Made by a program: the position numbers and the translations under genes
Shown here: positions 42,738 to 51,229 of the stretch, piece after piece
How the letters are laid out: every line of letters begins with the position of its first letter
How positions within the stretch are numbered: position 1 is the stretch's first letter
DNA from: Kineothrix sp. MSJ-39
GTDB lineage: Bacteria; Bacillota; Clostridia; Lachnospirales; Lachnospiraceae
Reading direction: 5' to 3'
DNA: 64,000 nt
NCBI RefSeq assembly: GCF_018917935.1
Contig: NZ_JAHLPN010000002.1
Coordinates: 248,001-312,000 of the forward strand
The notes under the pieces: model-generated
Seen by the model: only the letters and a program-made list of their open reading frames with translations
Databases searched by the model: none
What the model was told of the DNA's origin: nothing

Positions 42738-44824
42738 AATGCTTCCTCCTTATTTTTCTTAGAACGCTTTCCAATTCCGATACTTGTTACACAGATCAGC
42801 TTATCAAAGATGATCAGCATAGATGGAAGTACCAGTAAAACTGTGATCATACTGATGATCGCGCCACGTGCCATTAAGGTACATAACTGACTGATCATAT
42901 CGATATCGGAATAAACACCTACACCAAAAGTTGCTGCGAAGAAACTCATGGCACTGACAAAGATTGACTGGATCGATGTCTGATGTGCGATTGTAACCGC
43001 TTCTTTCTTATCCTTGCCATTATTTCTTTCTACTTTATATCTTGTCGTCATCAGGATCGCATAATCGACTGTGGAACCTAACTGGATCGTTCCGATTACG
43101 ATCGATGCGATAAACGGGATAACGGATCCTGTATAATACGGAATACCCATATTGACAAAAATCGCAAATTCAATCGTCATAACGAGGATGATCGGTAATG
43201 AGATTGACTTAAATACGACCGCGATGATCAGGAAGATAACACCGATGGAAACAATACTGACTGTCTTAAAGTCCTTATCTGTAATCTTGATCAGATCTCT
43301 TGTACAAGGTGCTTCACCGATCAGCATTCCGCTGTCATCGTAACTCTTGATGATCTCTTCCAGTTTATTACACTGTTCATTGACTTCATCGGATGCAACT
43401 TTATATTCCGACATGACAAGCATCATTTCACGACCGTTCTGTACAAGCTCGCTCTTGATGTCATCAGGAATCAGTTCATCCGGAATTGCCGGTCCGACAA
43501 GTGCATCCAGACCAAGTACGGTCTTAACACCGTCTACATCCTTCATATCATTTGCCAGCTGCATTTTTTCCTTTGCGGAAAGGTTTGTATCCACAAGAAC
43601 GATCTCCATTGTATTCATGGCAAATTTATCGTTCAGTATGTTATTTGCCTGAATACTCGGTAAGCTTTCCGGTAATGTGGAATCCAGATTGTAATATACG
43701 CTTGTTCTGTTATAACCGAAAACTGCCGGAATCCAAAGCACTATGAAGATTACTGCAATGATAATGTAATGCTTTGCCACAAACTTTGAAATCCGGAATT
43801 CCGGAAGCAGTGGTTTGTGCTTTGTCTTTTCAATAATGCCATCAAAGATCAGGATCAATGACGGAAGAACTGTTACACAGGCGATTACACCGATCAGAAC
43901 ACCCTTTGCCATGACAATACCAAGGTCAAGACCAAGTGTGAAGCTCATGAAGCAAAGTGCGATAAATCCGGCGATTGTTGTGATACTACTGCCGACTACG
44001 GAAGAGAAAGTAGCGCTGATGGCTTTTGCCATTGCTTCTTTCTTATCTCCGCCGCATAACTCCTGCTGCTCTTCGTAGCTGTGCCACAGGAAAATGGAGT
44101 AGTCAAGCGTAACACCCAGCTGTAATACCGCGGCGAGCGCCTTCGTAATATAGGAAATCTGTCCCATAAAGACATTGGAACCTAAGTTATATACGATTGC
44201 CATTCCGATACTCAGTAAGAAGAAAAGCGGAATGATGTAGGAATCCATTGTCAGGGAAAGAATGATACTACAAAGAATAACGGCGATCAGTACATAGATC
44301 GGTGTTTCTTTGTTGGATAAGTTCTTTGTATCCGTTACGACTGCTGACATACCACTGACGAAGCACTGGTTCTGTGTCACATCACGGATCTCTTCGATCG
44401 CATCCATTGTTTCATCCGCACTTGTTGTCGTATCAAACATGGCGATCATCAGAGTGGCATCTCCTTTTGCAAATGCATCCTGCAGCTCCTGTGGAAGAAG
44501 CTCTGTCGGGATGGAGATGTCTACGAAGCTGTCATACCAGATTACTTTTTTAACATGATCGACATCTTCTACTTTTTCTTTCAGTTTGGAGACATCCTTA
44601 TAGGGAAGCCCCTCGGTAACGATCATTGTAAATGCACCGGTTCCAAAATCCTCCGTCAGAACGTCCTGTCCTACCATTGTTTCAATATCCTTTGGCAGGT
44701 AAGAGAGGACATCGTAATTGACTCTTGTGCTTATGTATCCAAAGAAGGACGGTACAAGAAGCACCAGACTGACGATGAAGATGACAAAACGGCTTTTTAC
44801 AATACCTCTGCTAAATTTGTCCAT
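42734..44824 (-). CDS. MMPL/RND superfamily transporter
   Basis: 696 residues with 12 predicted helices in two repeats of 1+5. N-terminal helix then extracellular domain (about 35-170), and the second half begins after about 345. RND/MMPL features: YALTLDYSIFLWHSYEEQ-type block (LGVTLDYSIFLWHSY) and the second-half equivalent LGSTVDYAILMTTRY, with the proton-relay Asp in each. MMPL proteins export lipids or siderophore-like molecules in actinobacteria; the Firmicutes subgroup with xxxLxxG partners is not characterised. ATG at 44824 (AGGAAAG) preferred over one 4 codons upstream. Confidence 0.88.
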   Translation of the reverse strand: MDKFSRGIVKSRFVIFIVSLVLLVPSFFGYISTRVNYDVLSYLPKDIETMVGQDVLTEDFGTGAFTMIVTEGLPYKDVSKLKEKVEDVDHVKKVIWYDSFVDISIPTELLPQELQDAFAKGDATLMIAMFDTTTSADETMDAIEEIRDVTQNQCFVSGMSAVVTDTKNLSNKETPIYVLIAVILCSIILSLTMDSYIIPLFFLLSIGMAIVYNLGSNVFMGQISYITKALAAVLQLGVTLDYSIFLWHSYEEQQELCGGDKKEAMAKAISATFSSVVGSSITTIAGFIALCFMSFTLGLDLGIVMAKGVLIGVIACVTVLPSLILIFDGIIEKTKHKPLLPEFRISKFVAKHYIIIAVIFIVLWIPAVFGYNRTSVYYNLDSTLPESLPSIQANNILNDKFAMNTMEIVLVDTNLSAKEKMQLANDMKDVDGVKTVLGLDALVGPAIPDELIPDDIKSELVQNGREMMLVMSEYKVASDEVNEQCNKLEEIIKSYDDSGMLIGEAPCTRDLIKITDKDFKTVSIVSIGVIFLIIAVVFKSISLPIILVMTIEFAIFVNMGIPYYTGSVIPFIASIVIGTIQLGSTVDYAILMTTRYKVERNNGKDKKEAVTIAHQTSIQSIFVSAMSFFAATFGVGVYSDIDMISQLCTLMARGAIISMITVLLVLPSMLIIFDKLICVTSIGIGKRSKKNKEEAL

Positions 44825-44934
44825 AACTTTCCTCATCTCTTTCTTTGATTTGAAATCAATATTTCTCTTACTCTGCATGCAGTATAAAAAAAAGAACTGC
44901 ATTTAGGAAGATGCAATTCTTTTTCTTTGTTCTC

Positions 44935-44970
44935 ATTTGATATACAAATTGATCGATTTGTATATCAAAT
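44935..44970 (-). promoter_or_regulatory. TetR-type palindromic operator over the MMPL promoter
   Basis: ATTTGATATACAAAT (44935-44949) and ATTTGTATATCAAAT (44956-44970) are perfect 15-bp inverted arms around TGATCG. On the minus strand a possible -35 (TTGATA) and -10 (TATATC) both lie in the palindrome, spaced 18 bp. A second dyad AGAACTGCAT/ATGCAATTCT (44894-44921) lies between this and the MMPL start. The TetR gene lies 33 bp upstream, so it probably represses this operon. Confidence 0.78.
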
Positions 44971-45002
44971 TATTACATATTCAAAAAAATGTTAGGCGTA
45001 AC

Positions 45003-45569
45003 TTACTCCTTTAACTCGTCTATAATATCCTGCATGGATCTTGTAATGATATAGTCATAAACCTCTGCAATCTCTTTTGGAGACAGAGGCATTCCGCTCT
45101 GGATCCAGTTCATGACAACAAAAGTCATGGACTGTGCATAGTATTTGGCGATCATTGACGGCGTCAGCCACTTGTCCTTCACAACCTTTTCCCCTGTTTT
45201 AGAGATCATGAATTCCAGCAGTAATTCCTCTACACATTTTCTGACGATTTCTTCAAAGCTGTTCTGCCCTGTTGTTTTTGCCAGCTTTGTATAAAACTCT
45301 TTTTCCTTTTGCAGATTGGTAAAGATCAGGATCATGGACTCATCGATCATATCATTCTTCAAAAGGGGACGGATCGGCTGCAGGATCTCATCCTTTATGA
45401 TGCGTTCGATCACTTCATATTTATCCTGAAAATGATTATAAAAGGTCGGACGGATCACCTGCGCCTTATCTGTGATTTCTTTAATTGTGATTTTTTCAAG
45501 AGGTATTACAAGTACAAGCTCTTTCAAAGACTGCATGAGCATCTGCTCTACGTCCGGTTTCGTCTGCAT
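45003..45569 (-). CDS. TetR/AcrR-family regulator (DhaS-like)
   Basis: 188 residues. HTH near the N-terminus: LEKITIKEITDKAQVIRPTF, then YNHFQDKYEVIERI (recognition and following helix). The C-terminal part is a helical ligand-binding domain with LTPSMIAKYYAQSMTFVVMN, as in the DhaS-like group. SD AGGAAAG. It is located between the DtxR-like gene (17 bp upstream) and the MMPL operon palindrome, and is the obvious candidate for binding that palindrome. Ligand unknown. Confidence 0.9.
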   Translation of the reverse strand: MQTKPDVEQMLMQSLKELVLVIPLEKITIKEITDKAQVIRPTFYNHFQDKYEVIERIIKDEILQPIRPLLKNDMIDESMILIFTNLQKEKEFYTKLAKTTGQNSFEEIVRKCVEELLLEFMISKTGEKVVKDKWLTPSMIAKYYAQSMTFVVMNWIQSGMPLSPKEIAEVYDYIITRSMQDIIDELKE

Positions 45570-45586
45570 GTCTTTCCTCCAATTTC

Positions 45587-45961
45587 CTAATTAAGTTCCT
45601 CTACCTGTTTGATAAAGTTCTGGATACCCTGAAAGGATTTTTTGCTGATAAAATGCATCATTTTTCTGGCATCGTCTTCTGCTGTTTCCTGATCCACATC
45701 TGCTGTCATCATCAAAAACTGTGTCAGTGTTTCCTGTTTTTCCACAAGATCCTTTGCGATCTTATTGCCTTCCTTTGTAAGGACCAGTTCTCCCTTTTCG
45801 CCAACTTCCAGATATCCTTCTGCCTTGAGCTTACCCATGGCTCGGCTGATACTCGGCTTGGAAAAACCAAGTGCTTTTGCTACGTCGATGGATTTTACGC
45901 GTCCGTTTTCTCTTTTCAGTAAATAGATCGTTTCCAGATAGGTCTGTCCTGACTGTTGCAT
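45587..45961 (-). CDS. DtxR/MntR-family metal-dependent regulator, short form
   Basis: 124 residues. N-terminal winged HTH: YLETIYLLKRENGRVKSIDV and ALGFSKPSISRAMGKLKAEG, as in MntR/IdeR. The dimerisation domain (about 70-124) has the expected ETAEDDARKMMHFIS. Metal ligands of MntR (D8, E11, H77, E99, E102, H103) are only partly represented, the N-terminal E10 being at YLETIY. It would sense Mn or Fe. Precedes the TetR gene in the same direction; no SD problem (GAGAGGAA). Confidence 0.85.
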   Translation of the reverse strand: MQQSGQTYLETIYLLKRENGRVKSIDVAKALGFSKPSISRAMGKLKAEGYLEVGEKGELVLTKEGNKIAKDLVEKQETLTQFLMMTADVDQETAEDDARKMMHFISKKSFQGIQNFIKQVEELN

Positions 45962-46006
45962 GTTAAATTCCTCTCTTATCTTTCGATTTTGTTTTTTATC
46001 TTTCTG

Positions 46007-46417
46007 TTAGGAAAGGATCTGATTTTTGATCTCTTCCAATTCTTCCTGGGAAGGACTGCCCGGATTCCATCCGATCTTCTGTCCGTCCTCTTTATAACGC
46101 GGGATCAGATGCATATGGAAATGGAATACAGTCTGCCCTGCTACTTCTCCGTTGTTCTGTACCAGATTAAAACCGTCACAGCCAAGTTTTTCTGTCATTT
46201 TAGCTGCCATTTTCTTTGCAAGGACGATCACATCCTTTGCCTCATCCTCCGGCAGTTCGTACAGATTTGCAAAATGATCCTTTGGCAGAATCAGTGCATG
46301 CCCCTTTGTCGCCGGGCCAAGATCCAGGATCACACGAAACTTCTCATCCTCATATAATGTTTTGGATGGAATTTCTCCATTGGCAATCTTACAAAAAATA
46401 CATGAATCGTTTTTCAT
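46007..46417 (-). CDS. HIT-family hydrolase
   Basis: 136 residues, full HIT domain. N-terminal CIFCKIANGEIPSKTLYEDE with the zinc-type Cys pair, GHALILPKDH, and the active site histidine triad HFHMHLIPRY. It hydrolyses nucleoside-5'-phosphoramidates or AMP-lysine type adducts. SD GGAGGAA precedes the ATG. It lies between the FMN reductase-like and DtxR genes on the same strand. Confidence 0.94.
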   Translation of the reverse strand: MKNDSCIFCKIANGEIPSKTLYEDEKFRVILDLGPATKGHALILPKDHFANLYELPEDEAKDVIVLAKKMAAKMTEKLGCDGFNLVQNNGEVAGQTVFHFHMHLIPRYKEDGQKIGWNPGSPSQEELEEIKNQILS

Positions 46418-46438
46418 ACTGCTTCCTCCTTCTATTTA

Positions 46439-47428
46439 TCAGAATACAAACATTTCATCCAGCATACGGAACAGACCAAAATCACCTTTCATTTTGATAT
46501 TACCGGTCATAAATGCCTTCTGGAATGTTTCCTGTCCCTGCATGATCTTCTGCAGCACTTCTTCCGTGAGTGTCATCTCAATATCCGGTTTTGTCCCTGT
46601 TTCCTCTAAGATCTCCAGCTCATGCTGCTCTATTTTTAAATAGAAGACATCTTCTCTGTCTGTCAGTTCTATTTTATACAGACCCTTTTGTCCGGGCAAT
46701 GGATGAAAATGCGTTTCAAACGGTGCATAAATCTGCTGCATCTGTGCTTTTTCCTGTTTGCCGAGCATACCCTTAAATAATGCGGACAGCTCCTGAATAT
46801 CTTCTTTCTGCTTCTGTACATAGATCTCATCGGAAGCATATTTGGAAAGCTGTTCCGATTCCTGTGGCGTCAGTTCCATGCCTTTATTGAGTGCTACACT
46901 TTGGTTGACTGCCTGATTACTTGCAGGAAGGCTTTTTACCTTCTGATGGATCGTCCGGTAAAGATCCTCTGCCTTCTTCTCAATGATCGTCACATAATCT
47001 TTATTTTGTTCAAATTCGTAAACATCTTTGATATAACCGCAAATGCCGCTTGCAGGAAGACCGCCTAAAATTTCCCATGCATTGCTCAGATTCAGCTTTG
47101 CTTCTCTTTCTCCGTAGGTTGTGCTCATCACAACCGGACACATATAAATCTGACGGATCTTATCTTTATCTCCGTACATCCAGATCGCATCCAAAAAGCT
47201 CTGCATATATCCGCCGATACCGTACCATTCCACGGTAGTTGCCAGAATAATACCGTCTGCTGCTTTCAGCGTCAACGGAAGTGTCGTCAGTGCATTTTTC
47301 ATTTCATACAGATTGAACCGCTCCACAGAAACATTCAGTTCCTCCAAAACTGCCTGCATCTTATCCAGCACAACGATCGTCGGATCATCTACAAGCCCTC
47401 TGCCACCATAATAAATATTGATCTTCAT
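46439..47428 (-). CDS. Flavodoxin-like NAD(P)H reductase fused to SCP2-like lipid-binding domain
   Basis: 329 residues. N-terminal flavodoxin-like domain (about 1-165): IIYGGRG-type P-loop (YYGGRGLVDD), TTVEWYGIGGYMQSFLDAIW for the flavin, and VVMSTTYGERE. A linker (about 165-225) leads to a C-terminal SCP2-like domain (about 225-329) ending with QETFQKAFMTGNIKMKGDF, the SCP2 signature, and LFRMLDEMFVF. SCP2 domains bind lipids. It is therefore likely a flavoenzyme using a hydrophobic substrate. SD GGAAACAG modest. Length is as expected for this clostridial fusion. Confidence 0.82.
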   Translation of the reverse strand: MKINIYYGGRGLVDDPTIVVLDKMQAVLEELNVSVERFNLYEMKNALTTLPLTLKAADGIILATTVEWYGIGGYMQSFLDAIWMYGDKDKIRQIYMCPVVMSTTYGEREAKLNLSNAWEILGGLPASGICGYIKDVYEFEQNKDYVTIIEKKAEDLYRTIHQKVKSLPASNQAVNQSVALNKGMELTPQESEQLSKYASDEIYVQKQKEDIQELSALFKGMLGKQEKAQMQQIYAPFETHFHPLPGQKGLYKIELTDREDVFYLKIEQHELEILEETGTKPDIEMTLTEEVLQKIMQGQETFQKAFMTGNIKMKGDFGLFRMLDEMFVF

Positions 47429-47448
47429 CTGTTTCCTTCTCTCTGTCT

Positions 47449-48501
47449 CTATCCGTTTCTGCTTTCCTGCGGTTTTTTGCGTTTCTTCCTATATAGAAGA
47501 ATTGCCAGAATAAATCCGCTAAGTAAGCCGCCTACATGTGCTGCATTGTCAATATTACTGCCCGTAAATCCTGAAAACAGGGAATAACTGATCAAAAACA
47601 GGATCTTCGGAACTGTCATGATCTCCAGCTTTCCTCTGTTCCGCAAAAGAACCCACAAAAGTCCGCCGATCATACCAAAGATCGCTCCACTTGCACCAAG
47701 GGAACTTCTGTCATCCATAAAGTAATACGAAAATGCCATAGATGCAAAGCTTCCCGCAATTCCGCTTCCCAGATATAAAAGCAGATACTTAAAATGTCCA
47801 AGTGCCCGCTCTACAATATCCCCGAGGAAATAAAGCAGCATCATATTGCCGACCAGATGCGTGATATCCGCATGCAAAAACATACAGGTCAGGATTCTGT
47901 ACCACTGTCCGCTGTTATACACCAGGTCACGATTTAATACTCCTCTGTCATACAGGAAATCTCCTGTCAGGATACAGGCTGTAAATACAAGCGCATTGAT
48001 AATAAAGATCGCATGATTGACAAGTGGTCTTTCTTTGATGCTTTTATAAAACTGCTGTCCTCTGGCATCATAGATGATCGGATCTTCCAGTCTGCCCTTT
48101 AATGCATATGGCTCTTCCAGACATTTTGTCAGAAGCTCCTTCATACCATAAAAATCTTCTGCTCTGCCTTCCGGGATCAGAAGCCGGTTTTCCTGCTTCA
48201 GGATCAGCCAGCAGAAAGCATCATCACCGGATAACCGCATTGCGGCATTTTCATCATCTGTCAGGATCAGAGATAACATATGTACATCCAGACAACCGCC
48301 GTCTACAAAACGCCAGCTGATCTTCTTTGTGATCTGCTCATATTGCTCTGCGGTAATTTCCGGATGTGCTGTCTGGTCGATCAGACAGACTGCATTTGCA
48401 TATCTGTTTTCCATAATGAAATAAACCGCAAAGCCGGGAACAAATTCCATCAGCTTTTTAAAACCCTGATCTATAAAAAATTCTTCCAGTTTCTCATTCA
48501 T
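47449..48501 (-). CDS. Rhomboid intramembrane serine protease with 165-residue N-terminal domain
   Basis: 350 residues. Cytosolic N-domain (about 1-160) precedes the six- or seven-helix rhomboid fold (about 162-345). Catalytic Ser271 in SLGASGAIFG and His322 in NAAHVGGLLSG; the H-x3-N motif is HLVGNM (H215, N219); QWYRILTCMFLHADITHL is the L1 entry. The N-domain resembles that of Bacillus YqgP/GluP by layout only. ATG at 48501 is chosen because its SD AAAAGGG lies 6 bp upstream, inside the arm of a perfect inverted repeat. Confidence 0.92.
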   Translation of the reverse strand: MNEKLEEFFIDQGFKKLMEFVPGFAVYFIMENRYANAVCLIDQTAHPEITAEQYEQITKKISWRFVDGGCLDVHMLSLILTDDENAAMRLSGDDAFCWLILKQENRLLIPEGRAEDFYGMKELLTKCLEEPYALKGRLEDPIIYDARGQQFYKSIKERPLVNHAIFIINALVFTACILTGDFLYDRGVLNRDLVYNSGQWYRILTCMFLHADITHLVGNMMLLYFLGDIVERALGHFKYLLLYLGSGIAGSFASMAFSYYFMDDRSSLGASGAIFGMIGGLLWVLLRNRGKLEIMTVPKILFLISYSLFSGFTGSNIDNAAHVGGLLSGFILAILLYRKKRKKPQESRNG

Positions 48502-48504
48502 AAA

Positions 48505-48534
48505 GTTACCCTTTTCTATCTTTAAAAGGGTAAC
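48505..48534 (-). promoter_or_regulatory. SD-sequestering hairpin of the rhomboid gene
   Basis: On the minus strand GTTACCCTTTT (48534-48524) pairs perfectly with AAAAGGGTAAC (48515-48505) across an 8-nt loop; the right arm contains the SD and ends 3 nt before the ATG. If formed, it would block initiation. It follows the DUF6382-like gene by 33 bp, so it may also act as an intercistronic stem. Confidence 0.65.
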
Positions 48535-48567
48535 ATTTCTTGCCTTTGATGTCAATGTTAGCAGTGG

Positions 48568-49404
48568 CTAATGCGACCTCCGATACAGATAAAAAATTGC
48601 ATTTCCAAGCATTCCGCAGCAACAGAAAAAAACGGAAAAAGCGATTGTTATAGCGGAATTTCTGCCTGTACATATGCAATAACCGATAAAAATCAGACTT
48701 AAGAATATCACACAGGTAAATAATAACGGAACCGGAGCTTTTTTATTTTTCACATTTTCTTCTGCTTCACCTTCTGTATGCTTCTTCTGTATCTCCTTTT
48801 CTTTTCTCTCTTTTCCCGTTTCCTCCGATTGTTTTCTTTCTTCCGGTAGACTTTCTGTATTGTTTTCCTTTTCCCTTGGCTTTTCTATGATCCGCGTCAG
48901 AATTGCCTCCAGTCCCAGACTGTCTTCCCGTACCAGCTTATAAAACTGATAGGCATAGGTAACTGCAAATTCATCCTCCTGATCGATCATGCTCAAAAGC
49001 TCCTGCGCCAGATTTGTGACCTTTTCCTGCAAAACTGCCACAGCGGAAGGATCATAGCAGAAATAAAAGGATCCTTCATAAAAATAGATCATCTCCGGAG
49101 AAAGCAATAAGCCGTCCGCAGGCAGAAAATATTCCTGTAGCTTTAATAAAACCAGATAAAGAGCCGTAAAAAGAGTCTGCATATCTGCTGCCGTCAGAGC
49201 CTGTCTTTTTGCCAGTGTTTCCAGATCGCTTCCGCATACAGCATAAGAAAGTCTCTTTTCTCCGTTAAAATTTTGCAGACTGCATGGAAAAAGTCCCGAT
49301 ATTTCATTTTCTGCCAGCATCTGCAGGGAAAATGCAGATGCCCGTTCCATCTCCTCCAGAATCAGAAAACTGCCCTGTGCCTGCTTTTGATATTCTATTT
49401 TCAT
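48568..49404 (-). CDS. DUF6382-like protein of the Tad locus
   Basis: 278 residues. Cytosolic N-domain (about 1-165) has the pattern SFLILEEMERASAFSLQMLA and LLSPEMIYFYEGSFYFCYDP of the DUF6382 group; a charged linker (about 170-225, ENNTESLPEERKQSEETGKE) leads to two C-terminal helices (about 228-246 and 252-270). No FHA domain is present, which is the usual partner. It overlaps the TadE-like gene by 4 bp (ATGA), so belongs to the Tad operon. Confidence 0.7.
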   Translation of the reverse strand: MKIEYQKQAQGSFLILEEMERASAFSLQMLAENEISGLFPCSLQNFNGEKRLSYAVCGSDLETLAKRQALTAADMQTLFTALYLVLLKLQEYFLPADGLLLSPEMIYFYEGSFYFCYDPSAVAVLQEKVTNLAQELLSMIDQEDEFAVTYAYQFYKLVREDSLGLEAILTRIIEKPREKENNTESLPEERKQSEETGKERKEKEIQKKHTEGEAEENVKNKKAPVPLLFTCVIFLSLIFIGYCICTGRNSAITIAFSVFFCCCGMLGNAIFYLYRRSH

Positions 49405-49979
49405 CCTTTGCCCTCTCTTTTGGTCTGATTACTGATCTGCCGGATCCGGTGCGATTCCCAGATCACTTTCGATGGGTTCACACGTTTTATCTTTTTGTCA
49501 ATCTGCCCGGAAAATACCCCTGCCTGAAATCCCATTCCCCGGAAAAAGGAAAGAAGGGGACTTTTTCGTTCCAGTCTGATCTGTGCTTTGATCTCCCATA
49601 AAGAAACCGAAACGGAATAATCCACATTTGTCAGAAAAACCAGCCTCTTTTTCCCCATTTCCCGCATTTCTTTGAGGATCTTGTCCTCTATTTCGCGCTT
49701 TCCCGCATGCTCCATCTGCGCACCGTGGATCACTGCCTGCCCTGCCAGATCCACTGCTGCTGCCCGGTTATAAAAGAAAAGAGCCGTTTCTGTCAAAAGC
49801 ATAAACAGTGCCAGAAGAAGCGGCAGAAGGAATGCAGCTTCCACAGTTGCACTGCCCTTTTTGTCGTATTTTCCTGCCCGTATTCTTTTTATTTTTCTGC
49901 TTTCTATCACGCCCATTTTCATTTTCTGCTCCATTTCTATATATCTGCCTGTTTTCATCTTTGATTTTAGCAGAACCAT
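49401..49979 (-). CDS. TadE-like pseudopilin 1
   Basis: 192 residues. After a basic start, KKGSATVEAAFLLPLLL gives a class III prepilin site (G-x4-E, cleavage after G42) and a hydrophobic helix (about 46-70); the exported part (about 75-190) is mixed. TadE and TadF act as minor pilins in type IVb Tad pili. Start ATG 49979 lies 3 bp past the peptidase stop with AAAAGGA as SD. It lies between the peptidase and DUF6382-like genes. Confidence 0.85.
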   Translation of the reverse strand: MVLLKSKMKTGRYIEMEQKMKMGVIESRKIKRIRAGKYDKKGSATVEAAFLLPLLLALFMLLTETALFFYNRAAAVDLAGQAVIHGAQMEHAGKREIEDKILKEMREMGKKRLVFLTNVDYSVSVSLWEIKAQIRLERKSPLLSFFRGMGFQAGVFSGQIDKKIKRVNPSKVIWESHRIRQISNQTKREGKG

Positions 49980-49982
49980 TGC

Positions 49983-50411
49983 TCATCCTTTTATCCCTAA
50001 GAAATTACTAACCAAATAAATCATATATGAAAGCGTAAGAAACGGAAGATATGGTATTTCTGTCTTTCTGTTTCCTCTGTGTATCAAAATAAGAAATACC
50101 CCCGCAATACCTGCCATAAAAAGTCCTGCTGCAAAAATAAGAAATAAAGAATAAAAGGGCAGATAACATGCACACAGTAAAACCGCAAAAGCATCACCCA
50201 TTCCGATCGCTTCCTTTGTCAGAAAAGAAAGAACAAACACAAAAATACTGAAAAGAAAGCCCGGTACTGCTGCCCGTAAAAACCCATCCGGTATTTGATA
50301 CAATGCAAGTACAACCCCCGGTAAAAGGAGAACAATATTTATCTTTTTTTCTCTGATATCCCGCACAGATAACAAGAGCAGAAAAAGAAAACAGATCCAT
50401 TCCCGCCTCAT
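49983..50411 (-). CDS. Prepilin peptidase (A24) 2, short
   Basis: 142 residues, about six helices. Catalytic Asp residues in LSVRDIREKKI and GMGDAFAVLL (GxGD). It lacks the N-methylase domain of PilD, as usual for CpaA/TadV. It removes the leader of Flp and TadE-like prepilins. The start ATG is one base past the previous stop (TAAAATG). This is the second such peptidase of the operon; the first is at 57236-57667. Confidence 0.88.
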   Translation of the reverse strand: MRREWICFLFLLLLSVRDIREKKINIVLLLPGVVLALYQIPDGFLRAAVPGFLFSIFVFVLSFLTKEAIGMGDAFAVLLCACYLPFYSLFLIFAAGLFMAGIAGVFLILIHRGNRKTEIPYLPFLTLSYMIYLVSNFLGIKG

Positions 50412-50412
50412 T

Positions 50413-51201
50413 TTATTCTCTGCAGCAATCTTTGCATGCTGCTCTCCCTTCTGCCTGCGACAACAATACAACCCGCAGACTCCGCTTCAGATCCGGGCAT
50501 GTAATTTCCGTATGATACTTTACCCCATAATCTGTAATGAACACAGTTGTCCGCTTCAGCTCTTCCTTCGTCAGCTTCAGACATTTTTTACATGTATCAT
50601 AAATTTTTCCGTCCTTGTTTCTTTTTGCACCGACATCTTTGCCACTGACGGGTAAAATATCGATATTCAAGTGCTTACAGCTTCTTTTTCTGTGATAAAC
50701 CGTTCCATGCTCTGTCAGATAAACGTAGATCTCACTCTCTCCTGTCACATCCCCGTTTGCCGCATTATAGCCGTTGAATTTATGGACAACACAGCGATTT
50801 TCCAAAAGGATCGTTTGTATACCCGGACATTTTGGTGTCAAAGAAGCTGGATAAACACGGCGCAGACGGATCATATCGCTCTGGCTGCTCTGCACACTGA
50901 CAGCCAAAACCGCCGTTTCCCTGGCGGTTTTATGCAGCTTTAACTGCCGGCCCATATTGTCCCGCATCAGCAAAACGATTGATAACAGCATAAGACATCC
51001 GATCAGAAAGACCGGAACAACCAGCGCGGCTTCTACGGTCATACTTCCCCGATTCTTCCGCCGCTTATGGAAGAAGGATACAGAAAATGGTCTCTGGCAG
51101 ATCTTTTTTGGGAGATTGTTGTTCGATTGAACGGGATAATAAAACTGTGTCTGGAGTATTTTTCCTTTCTGTCTTCTGATTTTATGTATGCCAGAGACCA
51201 T
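50413..51201 (-). CDS. TadE-like pseudopilin 2 with two His-Cys3 motifs
   Basis: 262 residues. RGSMTVEAALVVPVFLIG (52-70) is a class III prepilin site with helix. The exported part ends in a tandem motif: unit A, YLTEHGTVYHRKRSC with H170, C175 and then C204-x2-C207; unit B, FITDYGVKYHTEITC with H230, C235 and C256-x2-C259. Each unit has one His and three Cys, suggesting two small zinc knuckles, similar to Ada-like metal-binding segments. SD AAGGAGG. Unusual for a TadE-like minor pilin; its position in the middle of the Tad operon makes this assignment firm. Confidence 0.82.
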   Translation of the reverse strand: MVSGIHKIRRQKGKILQTQFYYPVQSNNNLPKKICQRPFSVSFFHKRRKNRGSMTVEAALVVPVFLIGCLMLLSIVLLMRDNMGRQLKLHKTARETAVLAVSVQSSQSDMIRLRRVYPASLTPKCPGIQTILLENRCVVHKFNGYNAANGDVTGESEIYVYLTEHGTVYHRKRSCKHLNIDILPVSGKDVGAKRNKDGKIYDTCKKCLKLTKEELKRTTVFITDYGVKYHTEITCPDLKRSLRVVLLSQAEGRAACKDCCRE

Positions 51202-51229
51202 CTTCTGTACCCTCCTTTTCTGATTTATA

